Below are positions 26,042-37,797 of a stretch of DNA of 64,000 nucleotides, piece by piece. A program made the translations under genes and the position numbers. Each line of letters opens with the position of its first letter. The first letter of the stretch is position 1. The notes beneath the pieces are model-generated. The model ran no database searches. It saw only the letters and a program-made list of their open reading frames with translations, and was not told the origin of the DNA. Origin of the DNA: Pempheris klunzingeri (lineage: Eukaryota; Chordata; Actinopteri; Acropomatiformes; Pempheridae). The stretch lies in NCBI RefSeq assembly GCF_042242105.1, contig NC_092027.1:15033721-15097720 (forward strand). The letters run 5' to 3'.

Positions 26042-26950
26042 GATGCACAAACACAAAGACATTACTTCCAAGTATCAAGAACTTCCCACACAGATTGTTA
26101 TGATATTGTTTATTGTGCGTCAATATTGCATTTAATAAATATATCAAATATATTATATTTAATAAGTATATTAAATGCAATAATTCAATGTTTGTGTAGA
26201 AGTGGGATTTTTAAGGGGTTTTTTTTTGTAGCCTGAGCAGATAGAAATGATTTGTATTAGTATTAAAGTAATGTGTTTGCATGAACCCAGCACACCCACA
26301 CACAAACACACACACACACAGACTTGAGGATATTGGGTAGAGCTTTGCAGAGGCGTGTTTATGTTACACCAGTGGGTGGCAGAAAAAGACAACTGCTTGG
26401 AAGTCATGGAGTCAGGGAGGGTTAGCAAATGTCTTTTTTTCACCCAAACTGTTCAGCACTTTTTTAGTTGACTATTCTGGCCTTGGTTCACCCTGAATTA
26501 TATTAAAGAGTGTGTCTGTTGTGTGTGTTCATTCCCCTGGCAGTGCTGGCAGCAAATACCCAGGCTTATGATGGCGCCTGGTTATAGTTAAAAGTGGGCC
26601 AGGATTAGTGATGGGTGATGGGGAGGTATAGGAATAAAGTTTTGTTTGATTAACACCTGAAAATGCCATTTCCTACAATACAAAGCCTTCAATAACTCTC
26701 AAAGTGCACTTAAGTACAAATATTTCATAGTTTGCCAAGACAAATTACAAAGCTACTTAATCTTGACATATAGTACCAGTCTTGGTAGAGGTACAGGCAC
26801 ACACCTTCTCATTCAATGGTTTTTTATTCTTTTTATTATTTAAGACATAAAAACTATGAGGGACCACATATGAAATTATGTAGTGAATAAAATGTGTAAA
26901 ACAAAGCAGAATATGTTTTATATTTTAGATTCTTCAAAGTGGCTTTACAA

Positions 26951-27340
26951 ACCATAGAATACAATAGATTCCCATGGATAACCGTACCATAGCATATATT
27001 ACCATAGAGTACTGTACAATGCCATTAATTACCATAGATTGTCTCTCTCTCTCTCTCTCTCTCTCTCTGTCCAACCTCCACCCAACACTGACCCTGACAG
27101 AAAGCCGCCCACATTGGTCTAGACCTGCTCTTTATGGAAAGCATCTTGAGATAACGCTGTTATGAATAGGCGCTATATAAATAAAGATTGACTGATTGAT
27201 TGACTGATTGATTGATAGATTATACTATAGACCAGACCACAGAATACTGTACATTACAGTATGTTACAACAGTATATTGTACATTACCATAGAATACCAT
27301 ACATTAATACCACAGATTACTGTACCACACAGTAGATTCC
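26951..27340. repeat. Degenerate ACCATAGA-TACTGTACATT tandem repeat, interrupted
   Basis: Variants of ACCATAGAATACTGTACATT recur at 26,951-27,040 and again at about 27,230-27,330. Both halves carry the phrase TAGATTCCCATGGA near their outer ends. The array is split by a CT run and a LINE-like tail. Confidence 0.55.
27042..27212 (+). mobile_element. Truncated LINE 3' end with (TTGA)n tail
   Basis: After a (CT)n run come AAAGCCGCCCACATTGGTCT, AGACCTGCTCTTTATGGAAA and TCTTGAGATAACGCTGTTAT, then GGCGCTATATAAATAAAGATT and a (TGATTGAT)n tail. This is the widespread teleost LINE/SINE 3' end, probably of the L2-like group. Only about 150 bases remain, and there is no reverse-transcriptase frame. Confidence 0.7.
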
Positions 27341-29868
27341 CATGGAACATCATAAATAAAACACCTGATTTCCTGAAGTCTTTCCAGCAGAAATCTCTGA
27401 AGGTAACTTCTTCATGCTCAGTGACTGAAAACCCACCACACAGATATTCAGGGAGCAGTAACACAACTCTTATAGTGGGGGTGCAGCTGCTCCACCTGCT
27501 CCATTGCTCAGGTGCCTTTGGATGACAGAATATCATACCCTTCAGTGTAAAAAAACAGATAATCAAGATTTAAATGTGGCTCCATCTGGTGGTCAAATAA
27601 CAGAGAGATACTGATTTAAGACATGAAGCAGCTCAATACCAGAACTTTTCTGACTGACTGTTATTTCGCTGTTTGCAATTAATCAAAGTTTGAATTTCAC
27701 ACTTCCTGTGACTCTGTTGCTCTGTAAACCTAATTGGGTAGATTTCTGCAAAACATGTGAATGCAGTGCAATCTGACAAAACTAAGTTTTAAAAATCAGC
27801 TAAAAGTAACTTTACTTTCTGTAACTTTATCGAACGTATGTAAATTTGTCTGTAGTTAAAAACTACTTACAGGGATTGTAGGTAAAATGTGTTTCAGTGG
27901 TTAAAATAAGTTCAAGTCTAATGCCGCTTTTTGTGGTTGTGTTTCTTTATTATTGCTGTTACAAGGAAACAGCACAATAGAAATAGTAGAATGATGATGA
28001 CAATTCTCGCCATTGAAGGGTAAACAGGTTAGATTAGATTTAGGACCTTTGGTTTAAAGCTACAGCTGAAATAAGGCACTTTAACATCCGGCATGTGGTG
28101 GTGTGGGTTAAGGCCAAGGCTTTTGTAATCAATAGAAATATGTGTGTGCATAGCTGCTTGTTTATATCTGTGTGTTGTTCTGTTTGCCTCGCTGTTTAAA
28201 GAATGGCACTTAAGAGAAACACACAGAAAATACTTTGAAAATTGCCTGTAAGTGTTAGATTCCTTTCTGCATTCCTGAAAGTTTCATCGTAAGTGTCTGC
28301 GGTGTTAATCACAGGTGGAGATCAGGTGAGTTTCAGCTACTTTACTCAAAGTTTAATAATCCAGAAGAAGAAAAAAACAGCCAAATAGTGCAAACCTCAA
28401 ATCAAGCACACAGTGCAATACATAGAAACTCACTCCATTCACAGTAACAGAGGTCGGCCTGCTCCACCCAAATGATCTGGAAGAGACTACAGTTTATTTG
28501 TTAGTGTAGTTTAGTTCTTGCTACTTGTTGAGCCATGCAACCCTCAGTTGTGAGCTGGAATATACACATTTGTTCACCTGTGAGGTAACCGGTGTTTAAA
28601 GGGTTTGTGCTGCCTGAGAAGGCCAGTAAACCAGGTCTGTGCTTGTGTGTCGTTACTGTCCTTAGATACAGTAGCCGCTTACTTCCTCCAGAGGCTTTTG
28701 TTAGCTGACTCTACCAGTCCAACTGGCTGCCTTCCTGCTCTCTTTCCCATGCTTAGCACGCCTTGGTTCAACCTGTTGTTCAATACTGCACAATGACAAA
28801 TAGAGATTTTCAGGTTTATCGCTTCTCAATAACTTACTGGACTCGTGCGCACATGGCACATGGCACATGCATTATGCAAGCACGTTACCATCGTCACACA
28901 CCAAGACAGGAGCGTAGACAGGTAGACAGACACGTAGTTTTAACTATGTGCATCTGAATCAACATAAGTATTTATGCATGGTTAAATGGTTCACCGTGAG
29001 TTTAGTGTGTCTCTCTATCTATTTGTCTAAACATATGACCTTGCAAGTAGCAGCTAAATGTATATATCATAATATCATAATCAGGACTTTTCAAAATGAC
29101 TATTGGCATCAACTGCATGCTGATATTAATTGAATTCCACTTACAAACAATAGATAAAATGTCATCTTTACTTCATTTATTTGTGGGTAATAGCACAATA
29201 TATAATAAAAAAAAAGTAAAGAGCACATTCATCTGTATTTTAAAGCAATTGAAAGTAAACTTTCCATTTTTGTCCCCCATATCTGTACATCTGTGTTTGC
29301 TTGACAAGAAAAATGTTGTTTATGCAATGACTGAGGGAGGAAAGTGAACCGTTTCTGAGACAGAAACAGACAAAGGTGGAGGGTGTCACCGATTGCAATC
29401 TTCACTGACTGTTTCAATATTTCTCAGCGACGTCATTTCATTTTCTACACACATTCTCCACATGCCTCTCTGTCCCAACTGCCAAATATTCAAATTTCAC
29501 CTCTGAGGAAATCCGTCAGTCAAAACTGGAATCTGTAGAAGTTTCAATCTGGGCGGATGCAGCTCTACATGGAACACGGCTGCACGGATGTTTTCTTTAT
29601 CTGGTCTGCTTGGTGTTAACGATCGGCTCTCAGTGAGACTACCTGTGGTTTATATAGGGGAAAGCAGATTGGAAGATATGGGACTGAGAGTTGGATAGGC
29701 ACGGCAAAACTGAGAAGTGATAGATCATACCCTGTGATTGTTGTGATGCTGTATATACCGGAAGAAGCTGTATGCATGTGTATTGTGGGTGAAAAGAAAA
29801 GATGGCACTGTCAAAATAATTAGTCCATTATTCTGACTATTTTGATGACTATCTGGTAATTTAGTTAT

Positions 29869-29905
29869 AGTTCATCTCTGCAATTAAGAATTACAGAGAT
29901 GAACT
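29869..29905. repeat. Short inverted repeat (12-bp arms)
   Basis: AGTTCATCTCTG at 29,869-29,880 is the reverse complement of CAGAGATGAACT at 29,894-29,905, with a 13-base loop. It is in AT-rich intergenic DNA with no associated gene. Confidence 0.7.
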
Positions 29906-32149
29906 TATACCTTCTTCTTAAATATAAGGGAAATAGAATTTTGGCTGGAAAAAAAGACGTCATCTTGGGGTCTTTAAGATTGTGAATTTTCATTATTTTC
30001 AAACAATCAATAAATCTTGTAATAATAACAGATACAACAGATTAAATCATTATTAGTTCAGCTCTACAATGTTAATCTATGGGCTCATCTGCATCATCTG
30101 TGAAGGCCTTTGAATGTCCATTGCACTTGTGCTTACCTTCACTGTACAGCTTTCTGTGTACAGAGGAGTGAGGAAGTGACTCGGCAGAGTTTCGACTGGG
30201 ATGAGAGATGGGAGGAGAGGGAGTCCCCCAGGTATGCAGGCCACCAGCTGCTGTGGGAGGGAGAGAAACAGGAATGGCTCACATTCCTGTCGCCACAACA
30301 GCTCTCACTCTAATACCATAGAGGAGGGAAACAAAAGGCATTCCCTCATTCCAACCTCCTCTCTCTGTTTCTGTCTTCTCTGTTTTGTTGCTCAGCCCAG
30401 ACTGGGTCTTCCCTGTTGGCACAGAACTGCACAGAAACCATTTGGCCGGGGAATCCAAAGGCATACCGAGAAAAGCAGCTTTTCTCAGCATAACGTCATG
30501 TCTGGGAGATGTAATTTCCTCCACTGAAAAGATCTAATGACACTCCGAAACTTGGCTTTTACACAAAAGTTAGTTTAAGAATAAAAGATTGTCCCATTTG
30601 TGATTCATTCAACCCTACGCTAATGTGCATAATGTAAAGTACATCCCAAACCCCACATGGAGCTCAGATTATAAATCAATGGATCTGGATGGGGGAGGTT
30701 GATGAAATGTTTCCTCTGCTCTGTTTTAAGGATCTATTGTAGCCTGAGAATGTTTCTGTTTTTAGGAGGTTTGTATTAGTGAGATTTTGCAGTTGTATTG
30801 CACCATTTTACATTTTATCTTATGCTATATGATAACATTAATCTCATGATGCAAACTCCCACTGATTCATTTAAATACAAATTCACACTCACACTGTGAA
30901 ATTACTTACTTAATTGCTACCATTATCTAATAAAGCTCCCTTTATAAACGGCTCATCAGTTGTAACTAATCAAGCAGCAGCACATCAAAGAGAGTCAATT
31001 GTGGTGTGAAAAACCCTTTAGCTGTTTTTTCTTTTTCTCTCTTTTTTTTTTGTTTTACCATAGTAGAGAACACACACTTTTTACACAAATGTGATAAACC
31101 TATTCATTACTTATACAGCAGTAAAAAAAAAAAAATCATACATAACAAATTTAACCTCAGTAAAAATGTAATATCTGCAGAATGTCCTACATTTAAAGAA
31201 ATAAAACTGCTAATTGCGCACTTGAGTACCTCTATGATACCATATCACAGTATTAGATATCATATCTTTGGATTAAATATTGATGCATTATTGCAAAAGC
31301 AGCATTTTACTGTTGATCATATGTATATAATATACTGCTTGGTTGTTAATCTATGACAAACCATCATATTTCATGAACTCATCATAGACTAAAGAGCACA
31401 ATATTTCCTATTGAGATGAGTAAAGGTATTAAGTAAGTACATGAAATAACTGCAAACCACTGACTCAAGTAAAGTGTAAGAATCTCTGCAGACTTGATGG
31501 ATTATTGTAACAACCTTGTATTACTTACTTATGTCTGTAAAAAGCTTATTAGAGAGTGGGGAATCCATGGGCCTGCATTACTGTAAGGATGACATGATAG
31601 AAAACCTATCACACAAAAACTACATGAAGCTTTTAGGAAAATAACACCAGATTTAGGGAGAAGAGCTCGAGGACAAACAGGAGCATCCGGAAGAGCCCCA
31701 GCAGGTGAACCTGGCGCCAGGCCAGCCTGCTTCCCCTCACTTAATGTGACCTTGCAACAGCAACAATTGCACGTCTGGTGCAGTGATGTTATTCCAGGAG
31801 ACTCCTGACTTCCTCCTGTCGCGCGTCTGACAATGATAATGGCCGCACGGGGTCTAATTTCCGACCATGCAGTTTAACTGTCTGCTGCCTTCAACCTGCT
31901 TCGTTTGGTGAGTATTTATACCATTAATATCGTTTAACAAACATCTGATTTCACTCCCTGTGTTCGTCATTATAGCCTAAATCAATGCGCGTCCAAGAAT
32001 TGGAGCATGATTTGGCTCCCTGGCCTGGGTTGGGTTCAGCTGACACAATGGGCTCTTTTTAAAAAAAAAAAAATCTGTCACTGAAGAGGCGCACGCTCCC
32101 ATGGGGTATGTTGCCACGCAACGACAAGCCCCGCCCACCCCCACCGTGG

Positions 32150-32576
32150 ATTCACCTGAACGGAGCTCACGTGACCGACCCTGAGAGCTCCCCCAATCAG
32201 GAGTGAGGACAGGTGCACCGAGATGAGAGTTTCGGAGGCGGAAACCTGCTGGTTCAGTTGAGCAAAGCCGCTCCTTATATATGTGTCAGTTCATTCGTGC
32301 TTTCCTCAAGGCTCAGCTGAGAAGAGTAAAGATATTTGACGGGAACCGCTGGAGAACATTGAGACTTTTTGGAGGTGGGAGATGTGAGGAGGGAGGACAC
32401 CCGGCTCGTGCGTAAAATGGATACTGCTGCGACCCACTGAAGGACTGCTCTCACAGAAGAAGAAGGAGAAGACACTGACCTGGTCTGTGGATCTGTTCCT
32501 CAGCACAGTCAAAAGTGTGACATTTGCACTTCGCTCTGGGTCGTTCCAAACATCCACACCACCTGTTGTAGCTCAG
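32150..32576 (+). promoter_or_regulatory. prr15: prr15 promoter and non-coding first exon
   Basis: A locally GC-richer stretch contains a TATA-like TTATATAT at 32,275-32,282. It is followed by about 270 bases ending at a clear donor (GTAGCTCAG|GTGAGC, exon end 32,576). This would splice to the acceptor at 33,151, just before the prr15 coding exon. The start of transcription near 32.3 kb is inferred. Confidence 0.45.
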
Positions 32577-33171
32577 GTGAGCGTCCATGAGAGCTGTTTT
32601 TGCGCATTGTTCACCTGTGAATCACGGCTTGGGTTTGCTCTTGTGTTCTCACGACTCATTAAACCAGTTTTACAGAGAAGGTAATCATGGTTACAGTGGT
32701 TAGGATAGGATTAGTTGGTGAGAGGTTGTCTCACCAGTGGAGGATTGTTACTTTGAGAGGTGAAATTTATTCACGTTTAAATCTCATTCAGATTTAGAGA
32801 GGGCAAAGCATGAAATACAAGTCGAAAGTAGGATTTGTGATGATTGTGAGGAGGATGGAAGAAGTGAGGGGCATGATGAATGTCAGGTCAATGATGTTTA
32901 AGAGTAGTATTTCATAAAACAAAGACAGGGCAGTGTAACATATTTTTTAGGGAATAATGTGATGTTTTATTATAAATTAGAGAGTAGGATGGGATGGTTA
33001 ATCAGGGGCCAGTTCAGAGCCTGTCTAACAGCTGTAGACAGGAGTTAAAAGGACCCCACAGATGAAATTACATGACTGGACATAATACAGATGCAGAGGA
33101 GAGTACCTTAACTACAGATGAAATACTGATTGCATCTCTTCCCTGTTCCAGATCCCTCCCTCCAGCCAAAG

Positions 33172-33552
33172 ATGACATCAGACAGGAACAAATGGTGGAA
33201 GGCATTCCTGCCAAAGTGGAAGAGCGGAGGGCCCAAGGACGGCGGTGCATCCCTCCCCTTCGACCAGGACTTTGACCCTTTTGCACAAGAGAAGCAGAAA
33301 GAGCCCCCCAAGACCACCGGCGACCAGTCCCCGCTGCCTCAACAAGAGTCCAACAAGGGCTCCAGCCTCGTCAGTGATGACAGCTACGACGACTCCCACC
33401 TGGAGTCGGTCTTCAACGAGCAGACATGTCGCCGGAACATGAAGGTGTCACGCTCAGGCCGATTCAGGGAGAAACGGAGGCCGCGCTCGGGCCTGCCCAT
33501 ACAGGAGAAAGAGACAGAGACTGTAGCAACAGGGAAGGAGGACATGCGGTGA
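33172..33552 (+). CDS. prr15: Proline-rich protein 15
   Basis: One coding exon of 126 aa (human PRR15 about 129). The exon starts after CTGTTCCAG at 33,152 and the ATG is 20 bases in. The N terminus MTSDRNKWWKAFLPKWKSG matches the WWKSL-type start of the family. The C-terminal hallmark is NMKVSRSGRFREKRRPRSGL, compared with [20 protein letters not shown] in mammals. The middle is Pro/Gln/Ser/Asp-rich and likely disordered. PRR15 is a small intracellular protein linked in mammals to post-mitotic epithelium and trophoblast; its biochemistry is unknown. PRR15L shares the C-terminal motif, but the adjacent wipf3 and fkbp14 match the human 7p14 order, which supports prr15. Confidence 0.88.
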   Translation: MTSDRNKWWKAFLPKWKSGGPKDGGASLPFDQDFDPFAQEKQKEPPKTTGDQSPLPQQESNKGSSLVSDDSYDDSHLESVFNEQTCRRNMKVSRSGRFREKRRPRSGLPIQEKETETVATGKEDMR

Positions 33553-34546
33553 CGGTGAGGAGGAAGAGGAGGTGATCAAAGACTGCTTTTATAGAGATGC
33601 TTGAAGAAAAGGAGGAGGATTTGAGTGCATGAAGATGCTTCATTCTTTTGAGGCATGCCAGGAGGTCTGCTGTATGCTGGTAATGATGGTAAAAATGAAG
33701 ATGACAAGGAGCATTGAAATTTTAGTCTAGTACTGCAGGAGGAAGCCTATGTGAAACATGAAATTTGGACATTTTTGTTGATGGACCTGTGGCAGAGGGC
33801 CGCAGAAATGACGATAAATGACTTAGAAAAGTTTATATTTGTTCTTCGTGATGGTTATTGAACCATTTCCTATAATCAAAGTCCAAAAATAGAAATGTAG
33901 TAGTAATGCAGAAAGCACTTAAGAGCCCAATGTTTAGTTAAAAGCTAGCGTCATCATTGGAAAACTCATAGAATTACCTCCAACCTTTAAGAAAGCACAG
34001 TCCTCGAATGCTCTTTTCTGTGGTGACTCAAGATGAAGAGTGATATGCTTCAGGAAAATATTGTTCGTAAGATGTTTACGCTGTTTCTGTAATAAGAATA
34101 ATATATGTTTAATAATGAAGGATACATTTAACGCTCCTTTTACAAATGCTTTTACAAAAAAAGTTGAATCTAAAGGGTTAGAAGGATGTTTATGAAGGTG
34201 TCAAATGATTACATTATTATGTGTGAAAATAATCAGTTAGTGGAAGAAATTCAGGAATGCTTGTGAGCAGCTTTTAGTCAAATGCACAACACTTGCCAGA
34301 AAAATGCATATAACACTTTGAATGAAGGATGAAGTGAAATCCAACACGTTTATAACGTAACGGGTCCAAAACAAACTGCTACTGATGTTGGAGTAAGAAG
34401 CCCATGTTGTGATGTCCAGTTGGATGAGACGCGGCCATGTAGCTGAGGAAGTGTGATCCAGCCACTGATGTAGTTTGCTTTGCAGGAACTACTGTATTTT
34501 GGCCAACCTGTGAATACTTAAATGAAGGCAAAACGTGAGAAATAAA
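33553..34546 (+). other. prr15: prr15 3' UTR with poly(A) signal
   Basis: About 1 kb of AT-rich sequence without coding features follows the stop. The canonical AATAAA at 34,541-34,546 is the likely polyadenylation signal. Confidence 0.55.
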
Positions 34547-35430
34547 TCGGATACCTGCTGCAATCGATTGTATACATGCATGTGTGTGTTTGTGTGACCA
34601 AGTGTGTTCATTATACTATTCAATCACAGTCTTTGTGTTGCGCCCCTTGAGAAAATTGTCCTGAAATTGATGCATACTAAAAAAGGATTCAGTCTGCAGG
34701 ATTACAGAAAATCACAGGAGAAATTGTGCATTTTAGATTAACACATGGTGCAAAAGATACAGAGGAGTCCTCTTGGCAGCCATGTTGGTGTCTGACCATC
34801 ACCAAACTGGAGGAGGCAAACAAGTGGGCCTGATGTGATTATCACATTGTCTGAAAAAGGCAATTACAAGGAATTAGTGCCTTTTATTCACAGCGTCTGC
34901 GGTGTGAGTCCACCCCACGCCTAAATTACACTGTTCTGTCTAAAAAGGGAGGAGCACGCCTGTGATACCACATTCCTTTGTCACTGTTGAGGTTTAGAGG
35001 TGTGCGTGTCAGCGATATTAGTGTCACGGCTGGTGCACCACTTGTGGTTATAACAGCACGTTCCTTTCAGATTGTCATCTAATTATCTCCCATCAGCTCA
35101 CACACTCGACTCTTTGATGCTGAATGAATCCACACAGTTGAATTAGGTGGAATTGTAACGACACGTTTCAAACGCATGGGGGCGAAAATGTGCCACCGCA
35201 CAACCGAAAAATAAGAGTTGAAGTGAAGTCAAATGTAGTGAATTGAAAAAAAATAAAATAAATGAAATCAGCGGAGAATGATCTCTTTACAGAAGAGCCA
35301 GTTGTTCAGCTCTCAGGCAGAACCAGCTCCCATGCGTGCGTAATGCTTGTTTTATTCCACAGGTGTAATTGAAGGTGAGGGAAAGTTTCTTGGCAGCTTA
35401 GAGGCGATGACACCGAGCCAAGCGTCCTGT
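34547..35430. other. Intergenic DNA between prr15 and wipf3
   Basis: No coding feature is seen. The segment 34.82-35.06 kb is less AT-biased than its surroundings and free of simple repeats, so it could be a regulatory element. Conservation cannot be tested from one sequence. Confidence 0.4.
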
Positions 35431-35439
35431 CCCCCCCCC

Positions 35440-35904
35440 TCCCTGTCTCCATTGGTCTCATGTCGGGTGTGGGCGGTAGGTTAAGGTGTGGCCTTCACTG
35501 CTCCCCTCCTGCTGTGCGCTCACAACGGGAGTAAAGCGTAAACAGACGGAGCCATAAAGAGAGCACTGGACGGACACCACCTTCGCGTCTGCCGTGTGGA
35601 CATGAATATGAAGTAAAATCCAAACTTTCTGGAGCTGTTTGAAACATTTTGCTCAAACGTCAGATGAGCTGCGTCCTCATTTGACTAAAAATAACTTTGT
35701 CTCTGTGAGGAGCGCACCATGAGGCCAGTCTGCTGGGCTCCATCTCAGTGAAAAGATTCCTCTGCAAACAGGTGGATTTCGGTTTTTTCTTGAAGGTGAG
35801 GCACCTGTGTTCATCCACCCGTGCTCACCCCAAAGGCACGGGGCACCAGGAGAGCCTGGCTCCTGGTGTAAAGCTGTTTCTGTGTCTCTGGAGAGGTACT
35901 CAAG
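35440..35904 (+). promoter_or_regulatory. wipf3: wipf3 promoter and non-coding first exon (candidate)
   Basis: A C-rich stretch carries an ATTGG (inverted CCAAT) at 35,451-35,455 and a GGGCGG box at 35,471-35,476. Downstream are two plausible donors, CTTGAAG|GTGAGG (exon end 35,795) and CTCAAG|GTGCGT (exon end 35,904). Either could join the acceptor at 37,780 that precedes the wipf3 ATG. The call rests on position and motifs only. Confidence 0.35.
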
Positions 35905-36955
35905 GTGCGTTTTTGTTCCTGCCGTTTATTTTAAAAGGACAAAATAATCATGTAGTGTAATAATGTAGTGTCTCGTTTCGTGGGTTTCACTTGTAAATTC
36001 GTTTTAGAAAAGCTACGGCTGCATTTTTGTATGATTTTTGTGCATGTTTAACCAAGAAACATAGACAAACATACAGAAGAATGATTGGTGATTGTTTTAA
36101 CGTTGGTGTTTTGCAGACACTGGTTTTACTGCCTCGTTGTTTTGGGTCCCAAAAACTAGCAGCTGTATGTTTAAAACTAATACAGAAGAAAATTTTCTAT
36201 GACTTAAAATACATATTATTTTGTCACTAACAGACAAAAAAAAGCACAGCATGTTATCCTACATAGTGTTGTGTTTGGGGCCATTTAACTGCCTGTTCTT
36301 CATCTTTTATGAACGAACTGTAAAACAAGTCCAATAACAGAAATCTAATTTATTTATTTGGGATTTGGGAGGGCTAGTACATCATAAGGATAAGAAAATC
36401 CATTGTATTACTGTTCTGGTCTCTGAGACCCCAAACAGAAGAAACTCCTCAATCATTTCATCTGTTCATGTTCAAAAGCAGTTGTTGTAAATTTAAGAAA
36501 GCGTGATAAAACATCGCTAACTTTATTTTTTAGCTGTTAAAGAAGACCCCAAACAGAACATTATGGTTACACCCTCTACATTCAAAACAGAGCTTCAGTA
36601 TTATGTCATATAATCAAGTCAGTAGGGACTCCTCAATATTTTTCCATATCTTTCACATAAAAAAGTGTAGAAATCCCTGTTTAAAAGCTTCAGCAGCTGC
36701 CTCTTCCAGCTGCTTGCCTGTGTCTCATCAGAGCTTCTTCGGTTCAGGAAGAACAAGATGTACAGCAGGTCAAAGAGAAACAACAACTGGCGTGAGAGGT
36801 GCCTTTCCACTCAGTGTCCCACCTGCTCCCCCACAGCTCAGCTAGCCAATGTCCAGCTCTGCCCGATCACCAAGCAGTGTGACAGAGGCAGCTTGACACA
36901 GATATGAAGATAGAAATAGCAATGGAGGGCTGCCAGTTGCATAGATGGGTGGCAT

Positions 36956-36977
36956 GCACACACACACACACACACGC
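36956..36977. repeat. (CA)n microsatellite
   Basis: Short CA run in the presumed first intron of wipf3. The antisense open frames here are its repeat translations. Confidence 0.85.
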
Positions 36978-37797
36978 AGACATAGACACACAAAGACAAG
37001 AGCGACAGATACATAGAGATTGAACACAAACAGGTTCTGTTCTGTGTCTTATTAAATTGCTCAGGAGGAGCATGTGCAAATTCCTCAGAGGACTGAATGT
37101 GCACAAACCTCGGGCTGTTTTCTGCCACAGAAGACCGCTCGTCAAGAGTTTGCGATGTCAAGAAGTTTGGGTGGAGGTCTCTGTGACTGTTGCTGTGGAT
37201 CATTTACTACCCGAGCTGCCAAAAACGTGTGGAGATTGAAACGTGGTGACATAATCCTGGATGTGAGATGTTCATGGAAAGTTGGCCACTGATGCTTATC
37301 ACTTTGATTACTGAACCAGTCGGCCTCCACGAAAGAACCACAAGACATCCTGTGCATAGTTACATGTTCAGTATAATCTGGAAAGAAAGAACAATGTGAG
37401 CGCACTTTCCTTGTGGGGTTTCCTCACTGTGTTTTCCCTTCACTTAGTGCAGTGCAGGCCGTTGAGCGACTGAAGGGCAGGGGTCCATTACTTTTCACAC
37501 AACACGCTCCATTGTTTCTCTCCCAAGTCCCACCACAGGGCATTGTGGGAAGAAGAGGAGCACACAGGGGGGGTGGGTGTGTGTGTCAGATTTCTCTGGA
37601 GAGGATTGAACGCTTGCTGTTTCCTGTTTTTTTGCTCTGTGCGGCGGTGAAAGCTCTTCCTGTTCAGGGAAGGAGGTCATCGAATGTGCCCCTCAACACA
37701 GTAGCGGCTTCTGACATGCGGGAAAGAAAATCCTACAAGTTGGATGAACAGGATGGCGACTGTGTGTGCTCTTTCTGCAGGTATCTGAGGCCTCAGC

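Larger units (their letters stand above)
24660..32150. other. Intergenic interval without an intact gene
   Basis: Between the oxnad1 start region and the prr15 promoter I recognise only a broken coding-like block at 25.28-26.04 kb, an A/T-rich minisatellite-like patch at 26.95-27.34 kb split by a LINE tail, and AT-rich unique DNA. No exon with paired splice sites and a recognisable protein was found. Confidence 0.6.

Noticed and set aside
33172-33552. Assignment to PRR15L
   Set aside because: The SRSGRFREKRR motif is shared, but length, N terminus and the wipf3/fkbp14 neighbourhood match PRR15.
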